A stretch of 53,874 nt of DNA from Candidatus Binatus sp. (lineage in GTDB: Bacteria > Desulfobacterota > Binatia > Binatales > Binataceae): assembly GCF_036567905.1 (NCBI RefSeq), contig NZ_DATCTO010000089.1:1-53874 (forward strand), in the 5' to 3' direction. The notes beneath the pieces were generated by a model. That model was not told the DNA's origin. It saw nothing but the letters and a program-made list of their open reading frames with translations, and ran no database searches. Shown here in pieces: positions 33,381-40,436 of this stretch. Every line of letters begins with the position of its first letter. The stretch's first letter is position 1. Both the position numbers and the translations under genes were made by a program.

Positions 33381-34216
33381 GCACCCCAGCTACCGACTTC
33401 AATGAGCGCGAATTCGTCATCTGTCAGATCTCGCGCCTGGTTGACGACAAGTACATCTACTGGGTTGGCGGCGGCGGCGAGCCGATGAACTCGGTGCTGC
33501 TCGCCAAGCGAATGAGCGCGCCCAACCTCCAGTACCTGACTGAGGATGGCTGCGTCGGGCCCGAGGCTCGGGTGCCGTTCGATCCGCTGATGACGATGAT
33601 CAGCTCGCCCGCCAATTATCGCGCGCTTCAGTGGGGCACGATGAATTACGCGGCCGACCTCGCGCAACTCGGCTACGTCGATTACGGCATCCTCGCGACG
33701 CTTCAGGTCGATCGCTACGGCAACGTCAATTCCACCGTGGTCGGCAAATATGAAGGCGGCGAGGGCCGGCGCTTCGGCGGCCCCGGCGGCGCCGACAGCA
33801 TCGCGGCGCTCGCATGGCGCACAATCCTGGTCACCGATCAGCAAAAGCGCAAGTTCGTCGATCGCGTGGACTTCATTTCGTCGCCGGGTTTTCTCGACGG
33901 CCCCGGCGCCCGTGAGCGCCACGGCCTTCCACCCGGCACCGGCCCATGGAGGGTTTACACGCCGTGGGCGATGTTCGGGTACGGAGCCGACTGCCAGCTC
34001 ATGATCCAGGCAATCGCGCCCTTCGTCACGCTCGAACAGGTGCTCGAGGAAATGAGTTTCAAGCCCGCGATCGCGCCCAAGCTCGAGATTCTCGAAGTGC
34101 CGACCGAAGAGGAACTCATGATCTTGCGCACGCAAATCGACGTAGGCGGCCAGGTCACGGACCGCGGGCGATGGATCGAGTTCAAGGATGGGAAGTACCG
34201 TTTCGCCACGCCGTAG
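33377..34216 (+). CDS. CoA-transferase subunit B (glutaconate CoA-transferase type)
   Basis: A 279-residue beta subunit. It matches the glutaconate CoA-transferase beta chain motif by motif: YLTEDGCVGPEA, LQVDRYGNVNSTVVG, GPGGADSIA and SSPGFLDGPGARERHGLP. Glu56 in TEDG aligns with the catalytic Glu54 of the Acidaminococcus enzyme, which forms the glutamyl-CoA thioester, so true transferase activity is plausible. The GTG start overlaps the stop of the alpha gene (GTGA), enforcing equal synthesis. No further plus-strand gene follows; the next genes are minus-strand. Confidence 0.88.
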   Translation: MSTPATDFNEREFVICQISRLVDDKYIYWVGGGGEPMNSVLLAKRMSAPNLQYLTEDGCVGPEARVPFDPLMTMISSPANYRALQWGTMNYAADLAQLGYVDYGILATLQVDRYGNVNSTVVGKYEGGEGRRFGGPGGADSIAALAWRTILVTDQQKRKFVDRVDFISSPGFLDGPGARERHGLPPGTGPWRVYTPWAMFGYGADCQLMIQAIAPFVTLEQVLEEMSFKPAIAPKLEILEVPTEEELMILRTQIDVGGQVTDRGRWIEFKDGKYRFATP

Positions 34217-34437
34217 TGAAACCTGCCCGCGCGATCATGGCGCTAATCGTCCGCCGTGCCACCTACCGCCGGATTCCCCGCCGGGTCATAGGTGCTCGAT
34301 TTCGATCGGGTCCGAGTTCCGAACGCGCGCTAAATTGATGGTCACGCGCAGGCATTGCGGTAACATGGTCGCCCACGATCGATGAAGCGGGAAGATGAAT
34401 AGCCCGAGTCAGTATATCGCCGCCAGGTTTCCATGGC

Positions 34438-34881
34438 TTACCCGCGCACGCGCGGTCGCGGACGCCACCGTGTCTGGCCAAAGGCAGCCAGAACCATTGA
34501 AACGCACGCCACAAAGAAAATAATTGAATTTGAGCGCAGGTAAACCAAGGAATAAACAAGGCCTACGGCGCAGGCCATAAGGAAGGAAACCTGTCGACAG
34601 CGCAGGATAAGAAACCGCGTCCGTTCCGACGCCCTTCGGTCCACGACTTTACCAACGGCTAAACCCAAAAGCCCGCCGATTACAGCTGCCAGCGAACCGG
34701 GAACCAACGCCCATAGGGTGAACCCTAAACGCAGGAGTGTCTCGGCCACCCACGCCCCTGCGAAGGGCCACACAGCAACAATACCTGTGACCCCGCCGAC
34801 AAGCGCAAAGACCAAGGCCGCCGGGTCATTAAGTTCCGACTCATAAGGCTTTCCGAGAATGAATTCAGCCCACTTAGCCAT
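34438..34881 (-). CDS. four-helix membrane protein, putative immunity partner
   Basis: A 147-residue integral membrane protein with four hydrophobic segments at about 22-45, 50-77, 97-112 and 117-134. It has a soluble start (MAKWAEFILGKPYESELNDP) and a basic tail (RWRPRPRVRG). It lies 48 bases downstream of the glycine-zipper protein gene. The same order (secreted-type protein, then four-helix membrane protein) is repeated in the pair upstream, though the two membrane proteins are not obviously similar. Proteins neutralising membrane-active toxins often have this design. Immunity is inference from arrangement alone. Confidence 0.6.
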   Translation of the reverse strand: MAKWAEFILGKPYESELNDPAALVFALVGGVTGIVAVWPFAGAWVAETLLRLGFTLWALVPGSLAAVIGGLLGLAVGKVVDRRASERTRFLILRCRQVSFLMACAVGLVYSLVYLRSNSIIFFVACVSMVLAAFGQTRWRPRPRVRG

Positions 34882-34929
34882 AACTTCACCGTCGCGCGTT
34901 GTGCAACCCTCTTACACGCGGCACTATCG

Positions 34930-35355
34930 TCAAGGAAGCCCGGACTGCCCGAGTGGCAAGTCTTCCTGCGGCTGGGGCAGCGTGCCGCGCGAGGCCCCGC
35001 GATAGCCCATATACACAAATACGCCGGCCCCGACCGGCATCCCGGCAATGCAGCCCGGGCCCGCGCCCACAGCAGCGAAAAATGATCCGGCGGCTGCGCC
35101 GCACGCGCAGCCAGCCAGGGCCCCTCCGACCGTGAGACTCTCAATGTTTCCAGCGAACCGGTCGTATTGCTCCGGTGTCAATCCTCCTCCCGCGCTCGAG
35201 CCGGGCTTCTGGTATTGCGGTTCTCCGCTGAGCGGGCGCTGCTTGGAGGGATACGGGTCTCCGCAAACCTTTAGTCCCTCGGAACCTTCGCTCGGAATCA
35301 GACCGTCGGAGACGCCCAAGATGACGGGATACAGCGGGTGGCGGGCGTGCATCAA
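34930..35355 (-). CDS. glycine-zipper protein with shared N-terminal segment (toxin-like 2)
   Basis: About 141 residues from the TTG at 35355 (or the ATG directly after it). The N-terminal half (HARHPLYPVILG, SDGLIPSEGSEG, VCGDPYP) is nearly the same as in the protein encoded at 35885-36331. The C-terminal half is a Gly/Ala-rich hydrophobic segment (GGALAGCACGAAAG, VGAGPGCIAGMPVGAG) typical of glycine-zipper membrane-inserting peptides. Homology with the other copy continues upstream to an ITGG at 35440, but an in-frame TAG at 35413-35415 interrupts it. The protein either starts late or is a broken gene. It is followed by a four-helix membrane protein gene. Confidence 0.55.
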   Translation of the reverse strand: MMHARHPLYPVILGVSDGLIPSEGSEGLKVCGDPYPSKQRPLSGEPQYQKPGSSAGGGLTPEQYDRFAGNIESLTVGGALAGCACGAAAGSFFAAVGAGPGCIAGMPVGAGVFVYMGYRGASRGTLPQPQEDLPLGQSGLP

Positions 35356-35388
35356 CTGGCGCGGCGTCGGAGGCTCGCTGCTGCCGCC
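35324..35388. repeat. 65-base near-identical segment, copy A
   Basis: This segment in the glycine-zipper gene matches 36243-36307 at 64 of 65 positions (one G/C difference), while sequence on both sides diverges sharply. It encodes SSEPPTPRQLMHxRHPLYPV. The sharp edges suggest recombination or gene conversion between the two genes. Confidence 0.85.
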
Positions 35389-35461
35389 ACCAAAGAGATC
35401 GAGGTTGGCCGTCTAAACTGGCCGCCGACCGCCGCCAGTAATCTCAATGCGCATTTTCTAA

Positions 35462-35881
35462 TTATTGGCGTTGCCCGTCCTGAAGAGGATTCTCGCGATT
35501 TTCTGCTGGTCCGGCATTAGCAACCTGCTTCTTCAGAAACCAGCCCAGCGCTGCCCCAGTTACTACAGGCGGTGTAGCTAGCGCACACGCCACAACTATT
35601 TCAATTGGAAATAGATTTCTGTCTTCTTTTGTGTCTAGAGCAACGTCGATCATTATTCCAACAACGACTCCAATCACAACTAGAGGAGCGATGAGCCAGG
35701 AATCTCGTCGAGAATACCTGACCAGCGCCAACGTAACTGGAAGCAATACCACAAGAGAAAGCAGGAAAAATCGAAGCGGTCCTCCGCCGCTTGCTCCTGG
35801 CATTCTTAGACAGATGGTCACGAACAACGCACCGCTAACCAACGCCGTTAATCTCATCGTCGATGTTCTATGGATCCGCAT
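35462..35881 (-). CDS. four-helix membrane protein, putative immunity partner
   Basis: A 139-residue membrane protein with hydrophobic segments at about 9-26, 36-54, 62-80 and 92-114 and a polar C-terminal tail ending NPLQDGQRQ. Its ATG is three bases after the stop of the Cys-rich phospholipase-like protein gene, and its stop is seven bases before the ATG (35454) that opens the next toxin-like frame. It is thus sandwiched in one transcript. The tight coupling to a likely lipid-acting protein suggests protection of the producer's membrane. This is inferred from position; the family is not recognised. Confidence 0.6.
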   Translation of the reverse strand: MRIHRTSTMRLTALVSGALFVTICLRMPGASGGGPLRFFLLSLVVLLPVTLALVRYSRRDSWLIAPLVVIGVVVGIMIDVALDTKEDRNLFPIEIVVACALATPPVVTGAALGWFLKKQVANAGPAENRENPLQDGQRQ

Positions 35882-35884
35882 ATC

Positions 35885-36331
35885 TTACTTTTTCAAACAA
35901 CCCGTGATGCAATTCACAACTGTATCGTTGCACGCCCAGCAGGGCAGAATGGGCGGAATTCCGCCGTCTGTGCAAATCCATGACGACCAGTTGCACTGAT
36001 GCTGCTTGTAACAATTGTCGTGAACTTTGCAGCAACCTAAGATGCAAGGGTTGTTGTTCATCGCATTGCCACCAAGAAGAGATGGAACAGTACATCTGTT
36101 GTCCTGTTGCGTAAATCCGTTCCATAGATCGCCGTTGTATTCGCTCTGCAGAGGCGGCGTGGTGTCGGGATGCGGGTCCCCACATATCTTTGTCCCCGCG
36201 GACTCTTCGGTCGGGATCAGGCCGTTCGGGAAACCCAGTATCACGGGATACAGCGGGTGGCGGCCGTGCATCAACTGGCGCGGCGTCGGAGGCTCGCTGC
36301 TGCCGCCAAAGATATCCTCGAAAAAGTTCAC
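35885..36331 (-). CDS. Cys-rich phospholipase A2-like protein with shared N-terminal segment (toxin-like 1)
   Basis: A 148-residue protein from the GTG at 36331. Residues 11-55 are the segment shared with the downstream gene (SSEPPTPRQLMHGRHPLYPV, then GLIPTEESAG and ICGDPHP). Residues 80-145 hold 11 cysteines and a phospholipase A2-type active-site string, CCKVHDNCY, with His104 and Asp105, followed by CNDTVVNC that could supply the second Asp. The classical YGCxCG calcium loop is not obvious. So many cysteines imply export, yet this start gives no signal peptide: one is encoded just upstream in the -1-related frame (36328-36432). A four-helix membrane protein gene follows three bases later. 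Confidence 0.6.
   Translation of the reverse strand: MNFFEDIFGGSSEPPTPRQLMHGRHPLYPVILGFPNGLIPTEESAGTKICGDPHPDTTPPLQSEYNGDLWNGFTQQDNRCTVPSLLGGNAMNNNPCILGCCKVHDNCYKQHQCNWSSWICTDGGIPPILPCWACNDTVVNCITGCLKK
36243..36307. repeat. 65-base near-identical segment, copy B
   Basis: The partner of 35324-35388, within the phospholipase-like gene. 64 of 65 bases are identical, including third codon positions, whereas the adjacent coding sequence is only moderately similar or unrelated. Confidence 0.85.
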
Positions 36332-36432
36332 CAGAAAATCGATTTCGCCACCGGTGATCGCCAGCGGCAGCGCGAGGGGCGTGAAACTAGCGCAAGGACC
36401 AGTGAGAAGACCACAGCAATTGCAGCGTTCAT
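36328..36432 (-). CDS. signal-peptide ORF, frame-offset from toxin-like 1
   Basis: A 34-codon ORF that begins 30 bases after the thiolase stop, with GGGAGGG just before the ATG. It starts with a textbook signal peptide (MNAAIAVVFSLVLALVS), then becomes Arg-rich and stops at TGA, overlapping the GTG of the phospholipase-like gene (GTGA). The -1 frame over the same bases is open and reads LALPLAITGGEIDFLVNFFE into that gene; ITGG is also conserved upstream of the sister gene. So this is probably the N-terminus of the secreted protein separated by a one-base shift, through mutation, sequencing error or frameshifting, rather than a separate peptide. Confidence 0.45.
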   Translation of the reverse strand: MNAAIAVVFSLVLALVSRPSRCRWRSPVAKSIFW

Positions 36433-36462
36433 GGCCCTCCCTGCAAGCGGATTTTGCCCAGC

Positions 36463-37713
36463 TCAGATCCCCAGAACGTGAATCGACACCGCCGCCGCTT
36501 CGCCGCGAACCATGCCGCCTCCATTCTCGGTTAGCCCCACCTTCGGATTCGAGACTTGCCGCTTCCCGGCTTCGCCGCGCAACTGCCAGAAGATCTCGCA
36601 GATTTGCGCCACTCCCGTCGCGCCTACCGGATGACCTTTGGCGAGCAGCCCGCCCGACGTATTCACCGGTATGCGGCCGGAAATTTCAGTGACGCCCTCG
36701 TCGATCATCTTCCCGCCCTCGCCGGGCTTGCACAGGCCGAGTTCCTCGTAGGTCATCAACTCGGCCGGCGCCGACGCATCATGCAATTCGATCACGTTAA
36801 GATCTTCGGGTCCGACCCCCGCCTTCTCGTAGGCCTGCTTCGCGACCCGCGGCACCACGCCCGGCTGGTCGGCGCCATGATCGCTTCCCGACGACAGCAG
36901 CGACGCGAGAACCTTGACCGGCTTGTTCGTAAAACGATGGGCGATCGAGGAAGCGCACAGAATCGTCGCGGCGGCGCCGTCACCGATGGGCGAGCACATC
37001 AGCCGCGTGAGCGGGTCGGCCACCATCGGCGAGCTCAAAATGTCCTCGAGGCTGTAGACCTCTTGATACTGCGCGTGCGGATTCAGACTGCCGTTGCGAT
37101 GGTTCTTCACCGCGATGCGTCCGAACTGCTCGCGGGTAGTGCCGTAGCGCATCATGTGCGCGCGGGCGCCCGCCGCGTAAAAGTCCATGAACATCGAGCG
37201 CGATTCTCCCGCGCCCCCCGCCTTGCTGGGCGCCTCGCCGCGAGCTTCGCGCTCGGCCTGGAGCCGGGCCTGTTGCGCGTTCATGTCGGCAAGCAGTTGC
37301 TGCACCAATTCCACATCGACGGCGCCGCTGAATCCCGCGAACGTGCGCTTCTTATCCGCGTGGTAAAGCTTCTCCATGCCCAGCGCGAGCACCACGTCGT
37401 ACATGCCCGAGGCGACATACAGCGCCGCCAGATGAAACGCCGTCGAGGAGCTGGCGCAGGCGTTTTCGCAGTTGACGATCGGGATGCCGCCGATGCCCAT
37501 CTCGCGCAGCACGACTTGTCCGCGGATGCATTCCTGGCCGGTGATGAGCCCGGCGGCTGCGTTTCCGACTACCGCCGCCTCGATCTGTTTTTGCTCCAGC
37601 CCGGCGCTCGAAAGCGCGCCGTTTACCGCATCGCGCGCGAGAACCTTCATGCTGGTGTCGAGGTACTTTCCGAACTTCACCATACCGGCGCCGACTATCG
37701 AAACTTCACGCAT
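36463..37713 (-). CDS. thiolase (acetyl-CoA acetyltransferase/SCP-x-like)
   Basis: A 416-residue thiolase of the SCP-x/lipid-transfer type. The nucleophile is Cys86 (NACASSSTAFHLA), with His residues in ELHDASAPAELMTYEELG and GGLLAKGHPVGATG. These enzymes cleave 3-ketoacyl-CoA or act in sterol side-chain and ring degradation. The open frame continues over 150 codons upstream, but the ATG at 37713 begins the family N-terminus (REVSIVGAGMVKFGKY) and has AAGGAGAT seven bases before it. It is divergent from the MmgE/PrpD gene and upstream of the toxin-like cluster. Confidence 0.9.
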   Translation of the reverse strand: MREVSIVGAGMVKFGKYLDTSMKVLARDAVNGALSSAGLEQKQIEAAVVGNAAAGLITGQECIRGQVVLREMGIGGIPIVNCENACASSSTAFHLAALYVASGMYDVVLALGMEKLYHADKKRTFAGFSGAVDVELVQQLLADMNAQQARLQAEREARGEAPSKAGGAGESRSMFMDFYAAGARAHMMRYGTTREQFGRIAVKNHRNGSLNPHAQYQEVYSLEDILSSPMVADPLTRLMCSPIGDGAAATILCASSIAHRFTNKPVKVLASLLSSGSDHGADQPGVVPRVAKQAYEKAGVGPEDLNVIELHDASAPAELMTYEELGLCKPGEGGKMIDEGVTEISGRIPVNTSGGLLAKGHPVGATGVAQICEIFWQLRGEAGKRQVSNPKVGLTENGGGMVRGEAAAVSIHVLGI

Positions 37714-37864
37714 GTGAATGATCTCCTTAATGATAGGCGGGCTATGCCCGCTTGGGGTGGACGATAACCCACCCATCCGGCACCGGGCAAGCCGTAAAAT
37801 GTGTGGTAGATTTTGCAGGTATGAAAAAGTCCAACGCCTGGGCGATTCGACGGAGTTCAGCCGC

Positions 37865-39229
37865 ATGAGTACTTCAGCAACGCCGGAAAATTTCGCTGCC
37901 ACACTCGGCTTGGTCCGCGCGGTTCGCGCCATGCGATGGGAGCAGGCGCCGGAAGATGCGCGCGAGGTCGCACGCCACTGCATCCTCGATTTCCTCGGCG
38001 TCGCAGTTGCCGGATCGCGTGAACCGCTGACGCAGATCCTCGTAAGCGAGATCGCCAAGCCCGAAGGATCGTCCGAAGCCGGACTCATCGGCATCAAGCG
38101 GCGCGCGTCGCGGATGTCGGCGGCGCTGGTAAATGGAGCCGCGGCCCATGCGCTCGATTTCGATGACACTCACACGGCGATGGGCGGTCATCCGTCCGTC
38201 CCGGTGATCCCGGCGGTGCTCGCGCTGGCCGACAGCGCCGGACTCGGCGGGCGCGAGGTGCTCGAAGCGCTGCTCATCGGCATCGAACTCGAGTGCCGGC
38301 TCGGCGCAATGATCGGCCCGCAGCATTACGCGATCGGATTTCACTCCACCGGCACCCTTGGAACTTTCGGCGCCGCGGCCGCATGCGCGCATATGTTGCG
38401 CCTCGACGAGGATGGATGGCTGCGCGCACTGGGGCTTGCGGGTACGCAAGCTGCCGGCCTCAAGTCGGGTTTCGGAACGATGGCGAAGCCGCTGCATGCG
38501 GGGCGCGCCGCATCCAATGGATTGTTCAGCGCACTCGCCGCGCGCGGCGGCTACACTTCCAATCCCGAAATCATCGAGACCGCGCAGGGATTCGCCGCTA
38601 CCCACGCCGGCGCCAAACCATCGCGCGAAGTGCTCGATCGATTTGCCGGACGCTTCCTGATTCGCGAGACGCTGTTCAAGTACCACGCCTCCTGCTATCT
38701 CACCCACGCGCCGATTAATGCGGCTGCGCAGATTCGCACCGAGCATCGCGTCGATCCCCAGTCCATCGATGAAGTGGAGGTGCGCGTTCATCCCGCGCTC
38801 TTCGGCGTCTGCAATATCCAGCAGCCGAAGACCGGCCTCGAGGGCAAATTCAGCTTGCGCGTGACGATCGCGATGGCGCTGCTCGGGGAAGATACCGGCG
38901 ATCTCCAGACCTTCACCGATGCGAAGGTGACGCAAGCGCGGGTGGTGTCCTTGCGCGATCGGGTCCGTGTCGTGGGCGCCGAAAAGACTCCATCCACGCG
39001 CGCGACGGTCGTCGTCAAAAGCAACGGACGGATTTTCGAGGCTGAATCGGACTCGGGCCAGCCGGCATCCGACCTGGTTGTGCAGCGCGAGAATCTGACC
39101 CGCAAATTCATGACGCTTACCGCTCCGATTCTCGGCCGCCGCGATGCCGATGCGCTGGCAAGTGCGGCTCTCAATGCGGATCAGCTCGCTTGCGCTTCAA
39201 AGCTGATTGATCTGACGCAGGCCGGATAG
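37865..39229 (+). CDS. MmgE/PrpD family protein
   Basis: A 454-residue protein of the MmgE/PrpD (2-methylcitrate dehydratase-like) family. Signatures are CILDFLGVAVAGS, NGAAAHALDFDDTH, GFHSTGTLGTFGAAAA, GLKSGFGTMAKPLHAGRAA and KYHASCYLTHAPI. Family members dehydrate or isomerise hydroxy-acids (methylcitrate, cis-aconitate, aminoacids); the linked genes here do not include prpB or prpC, so a methylcitrate role is not supported. The frame is open upstream from 37718, but the ATG at 37865 gives the family start. The FAD oxidoreductase gene follows 27 bases later and is probably co-transcribed. Confidence 0.88.
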   Translation: MSTSATPENFAATLGLVRAVRAMRWEQAPEDAREVARHCILDFLGVAVAGSREPLTQILVSEIAKPEGSSEAGLIGIKRRASRMSAALVNGAAAHALDFDDTHTAMGGHPSVPVIPAVLALADSAGLGGREVLEALLIGIELECRLGAMIGPQHYAIGFHSTGTLGTFGAAAACAHMLRLDEDGWLRALGLAGTQAAGLKSGFGTMAKPLHAGRAASNGLFSALAARGGYTSNPEIIETAQGFAATHAGAKPSREVLDRFAGRFLIRETLFKYHASCYLTHAPINAAAQIRTEHRVDPQSIDEVEVRVHPALFGVCNIQQPKTGLEGKFSLRVTIAMALLGEDTGDLQTFTDAKVTQARVVSLRDRVRVVGAEKTPSTRATVVVKSNGRIFEAESDSGQPASDLVVQRENLTRKFMTLTAPILGRRDADALASAALNADQLACASKLIDLTQAG

Positions 39230-39256
39230 ACCGGCTCGGCGGCCCCGCTGGTATCA

Positions 39257-40390
39257 ATGCCAAACACAACCGAATTCGACGTGGTCATCATCGGAGGCGG
39301 CATCGCCGGCGCTTCGCTCGCGTACTTTCTGACCGAGCGCGGAGTGACCAACGTTGCGCTCCTGGAGCGAGAGAGCCAGCACGGCTATCACTCCACCGGC
39401 CGCAGCGCCGCAAGCCTGGTCGAGTTCGATCCGCTCCCCGCCGTGCAGCGCCTCAAAGCAATGGGCGGGGAATTCCTGCGAAATCCTCCGGCCGGCTTCG
39501 CCGATAATCCCATCCTGATTCCGACCCCGGTGATGATTCTGTTTCGCGCGCCCAACTTGCGCGATTTCGACGGCGCTGCCGCCGGACTCCGGCGCGACCG
39601 CGTGGCATTCGAGTCGCTGAGTTGCGCGGCTGCGAAGGCTCGTGTGCCCGCCCTCCTCCTCGACCAACCGGAGCGCGCGCTGATACTTACCGCCGGCGGC
39701 CGAATCGACGTGCACGAACTTCTCACCAGCTATCTCCGTCACGCCCGCCGCCGCGGCGCGCTCGTTCGCACCGGGAGCGAAGCGCGCGCGATCGTGGTTG
39801 AAAACGGCCGTTGCCGCGCGGTCGTGACCGACGCGGGTACCCTTCGCGCGCGATGCGTTGTCAACGCCGCCGGCGCATGGGCCGGCCCGGTCGCCAGCCT
39901 CGCCGGTGCGACGCCGATACGGCTCGAGCCCCGGCGCCGCACTATCGTCACCTTTGCTGCCCCGCCCGGCCCCGACGTGAGTGGATGGCCGTTCGTCATC
40001 AGCGAAAGCGATCAGCTCTACTTCACCCCCGAGTCGGGCGGCTTGCTGCTGAGCCCGATGGATCAGGAACCGACCCTTCCATCCGACGCTCAGCCTGACG
40101 ACGAGGTGATTGCCGCCGCGCTTGAGCGTCTGCGCGCGCTCGCGCCCGCGATTGTGCCGCGTACTTTGAAGCGCAAATGGGCTGGGCTTCGCACTTTTTC
40201 GCCCGACTCGGTCCCCGTAGTTGGCGCCGACCCTCGCGTCTCGGGATTTTTCTGGCTCGCGGGTCAGGCTGGCTTCGGCATCGAGAGCAGTCCCGCCATT
40301 GGCCAAATCGCCGCCGACCTGATCGTTGCCGGCGCCACGGACAGATTCGACGCGTCCGTGCTCGCGCCCGCGCGTTTCGCCGCCGCCTGA
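39257..40390 (+). CDS. FAD-dependent oxidoreductase (DAO/glycine-oxidase-like)
   Basis: A 377-residue flavoprotein of the D-amino-acid oxidase superfamily. The FAD fold is VVIIGGGIAGASLAYFLTE with VALLERE, followed by the family's STGRSAASL. The middle has the ANAAGAW-like VVNAAGAWAGPVASLAG, and the C-terminus WAGLRTFSPDSVPVVGADP plus GQAGFGIESSPAIG. Members oxidise amino acids, sarcosine or 2-hydroxyacids such as hydroxyglutarate. The substrate is not clear. Linked to the MmgE/PrpD gene. Confidence 0.9.
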   Translation: MPNTTEFDVVIIGGGIAGASLAYFLTERGVTNVALLERESQHGYHSTGRSAASLVEFDPLPAVQRLKAMGGEFLRNPPAGFADNPILIPTPVMILFRAPNLRDFDGAAAGLRRDRVAFESLSCAAAKARVPALLLDQPERALILTAGGRIDVHELLTSYLRHARRRGALVRTGSEARAIVVENGRCRAVVTDAGTLRARCVVNAAGAWAGPVASLAGATPIRLEPRRRTIVTFAAPPGPDVSGWPFVISESDQLYFTPESGGLLLSPMDQEPTLPSDAQPDDEVIAAALERLRALAPAIVPRTLKRKWAGLRTFSPDSVPVVGADPRVSGFFWLAGQAGFGIESSPAIGQIAADLIVAGATDRFDASVLAPARFAAA

Positions 40391-40436
40391 CCGAATCTTT
40401 CTCGCTTGACTCCGTGAGCAATTACTCTAAGAGTTG

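Noticed and set aside
36360..36400. Programmed -1 frameshift signal in the toxin-like 1 leader
   Set aside because: No X-XXY-YYZ slippery heptamer is present in the needed frame, so I do not claim programmed frameshifting; an indel is simpler.
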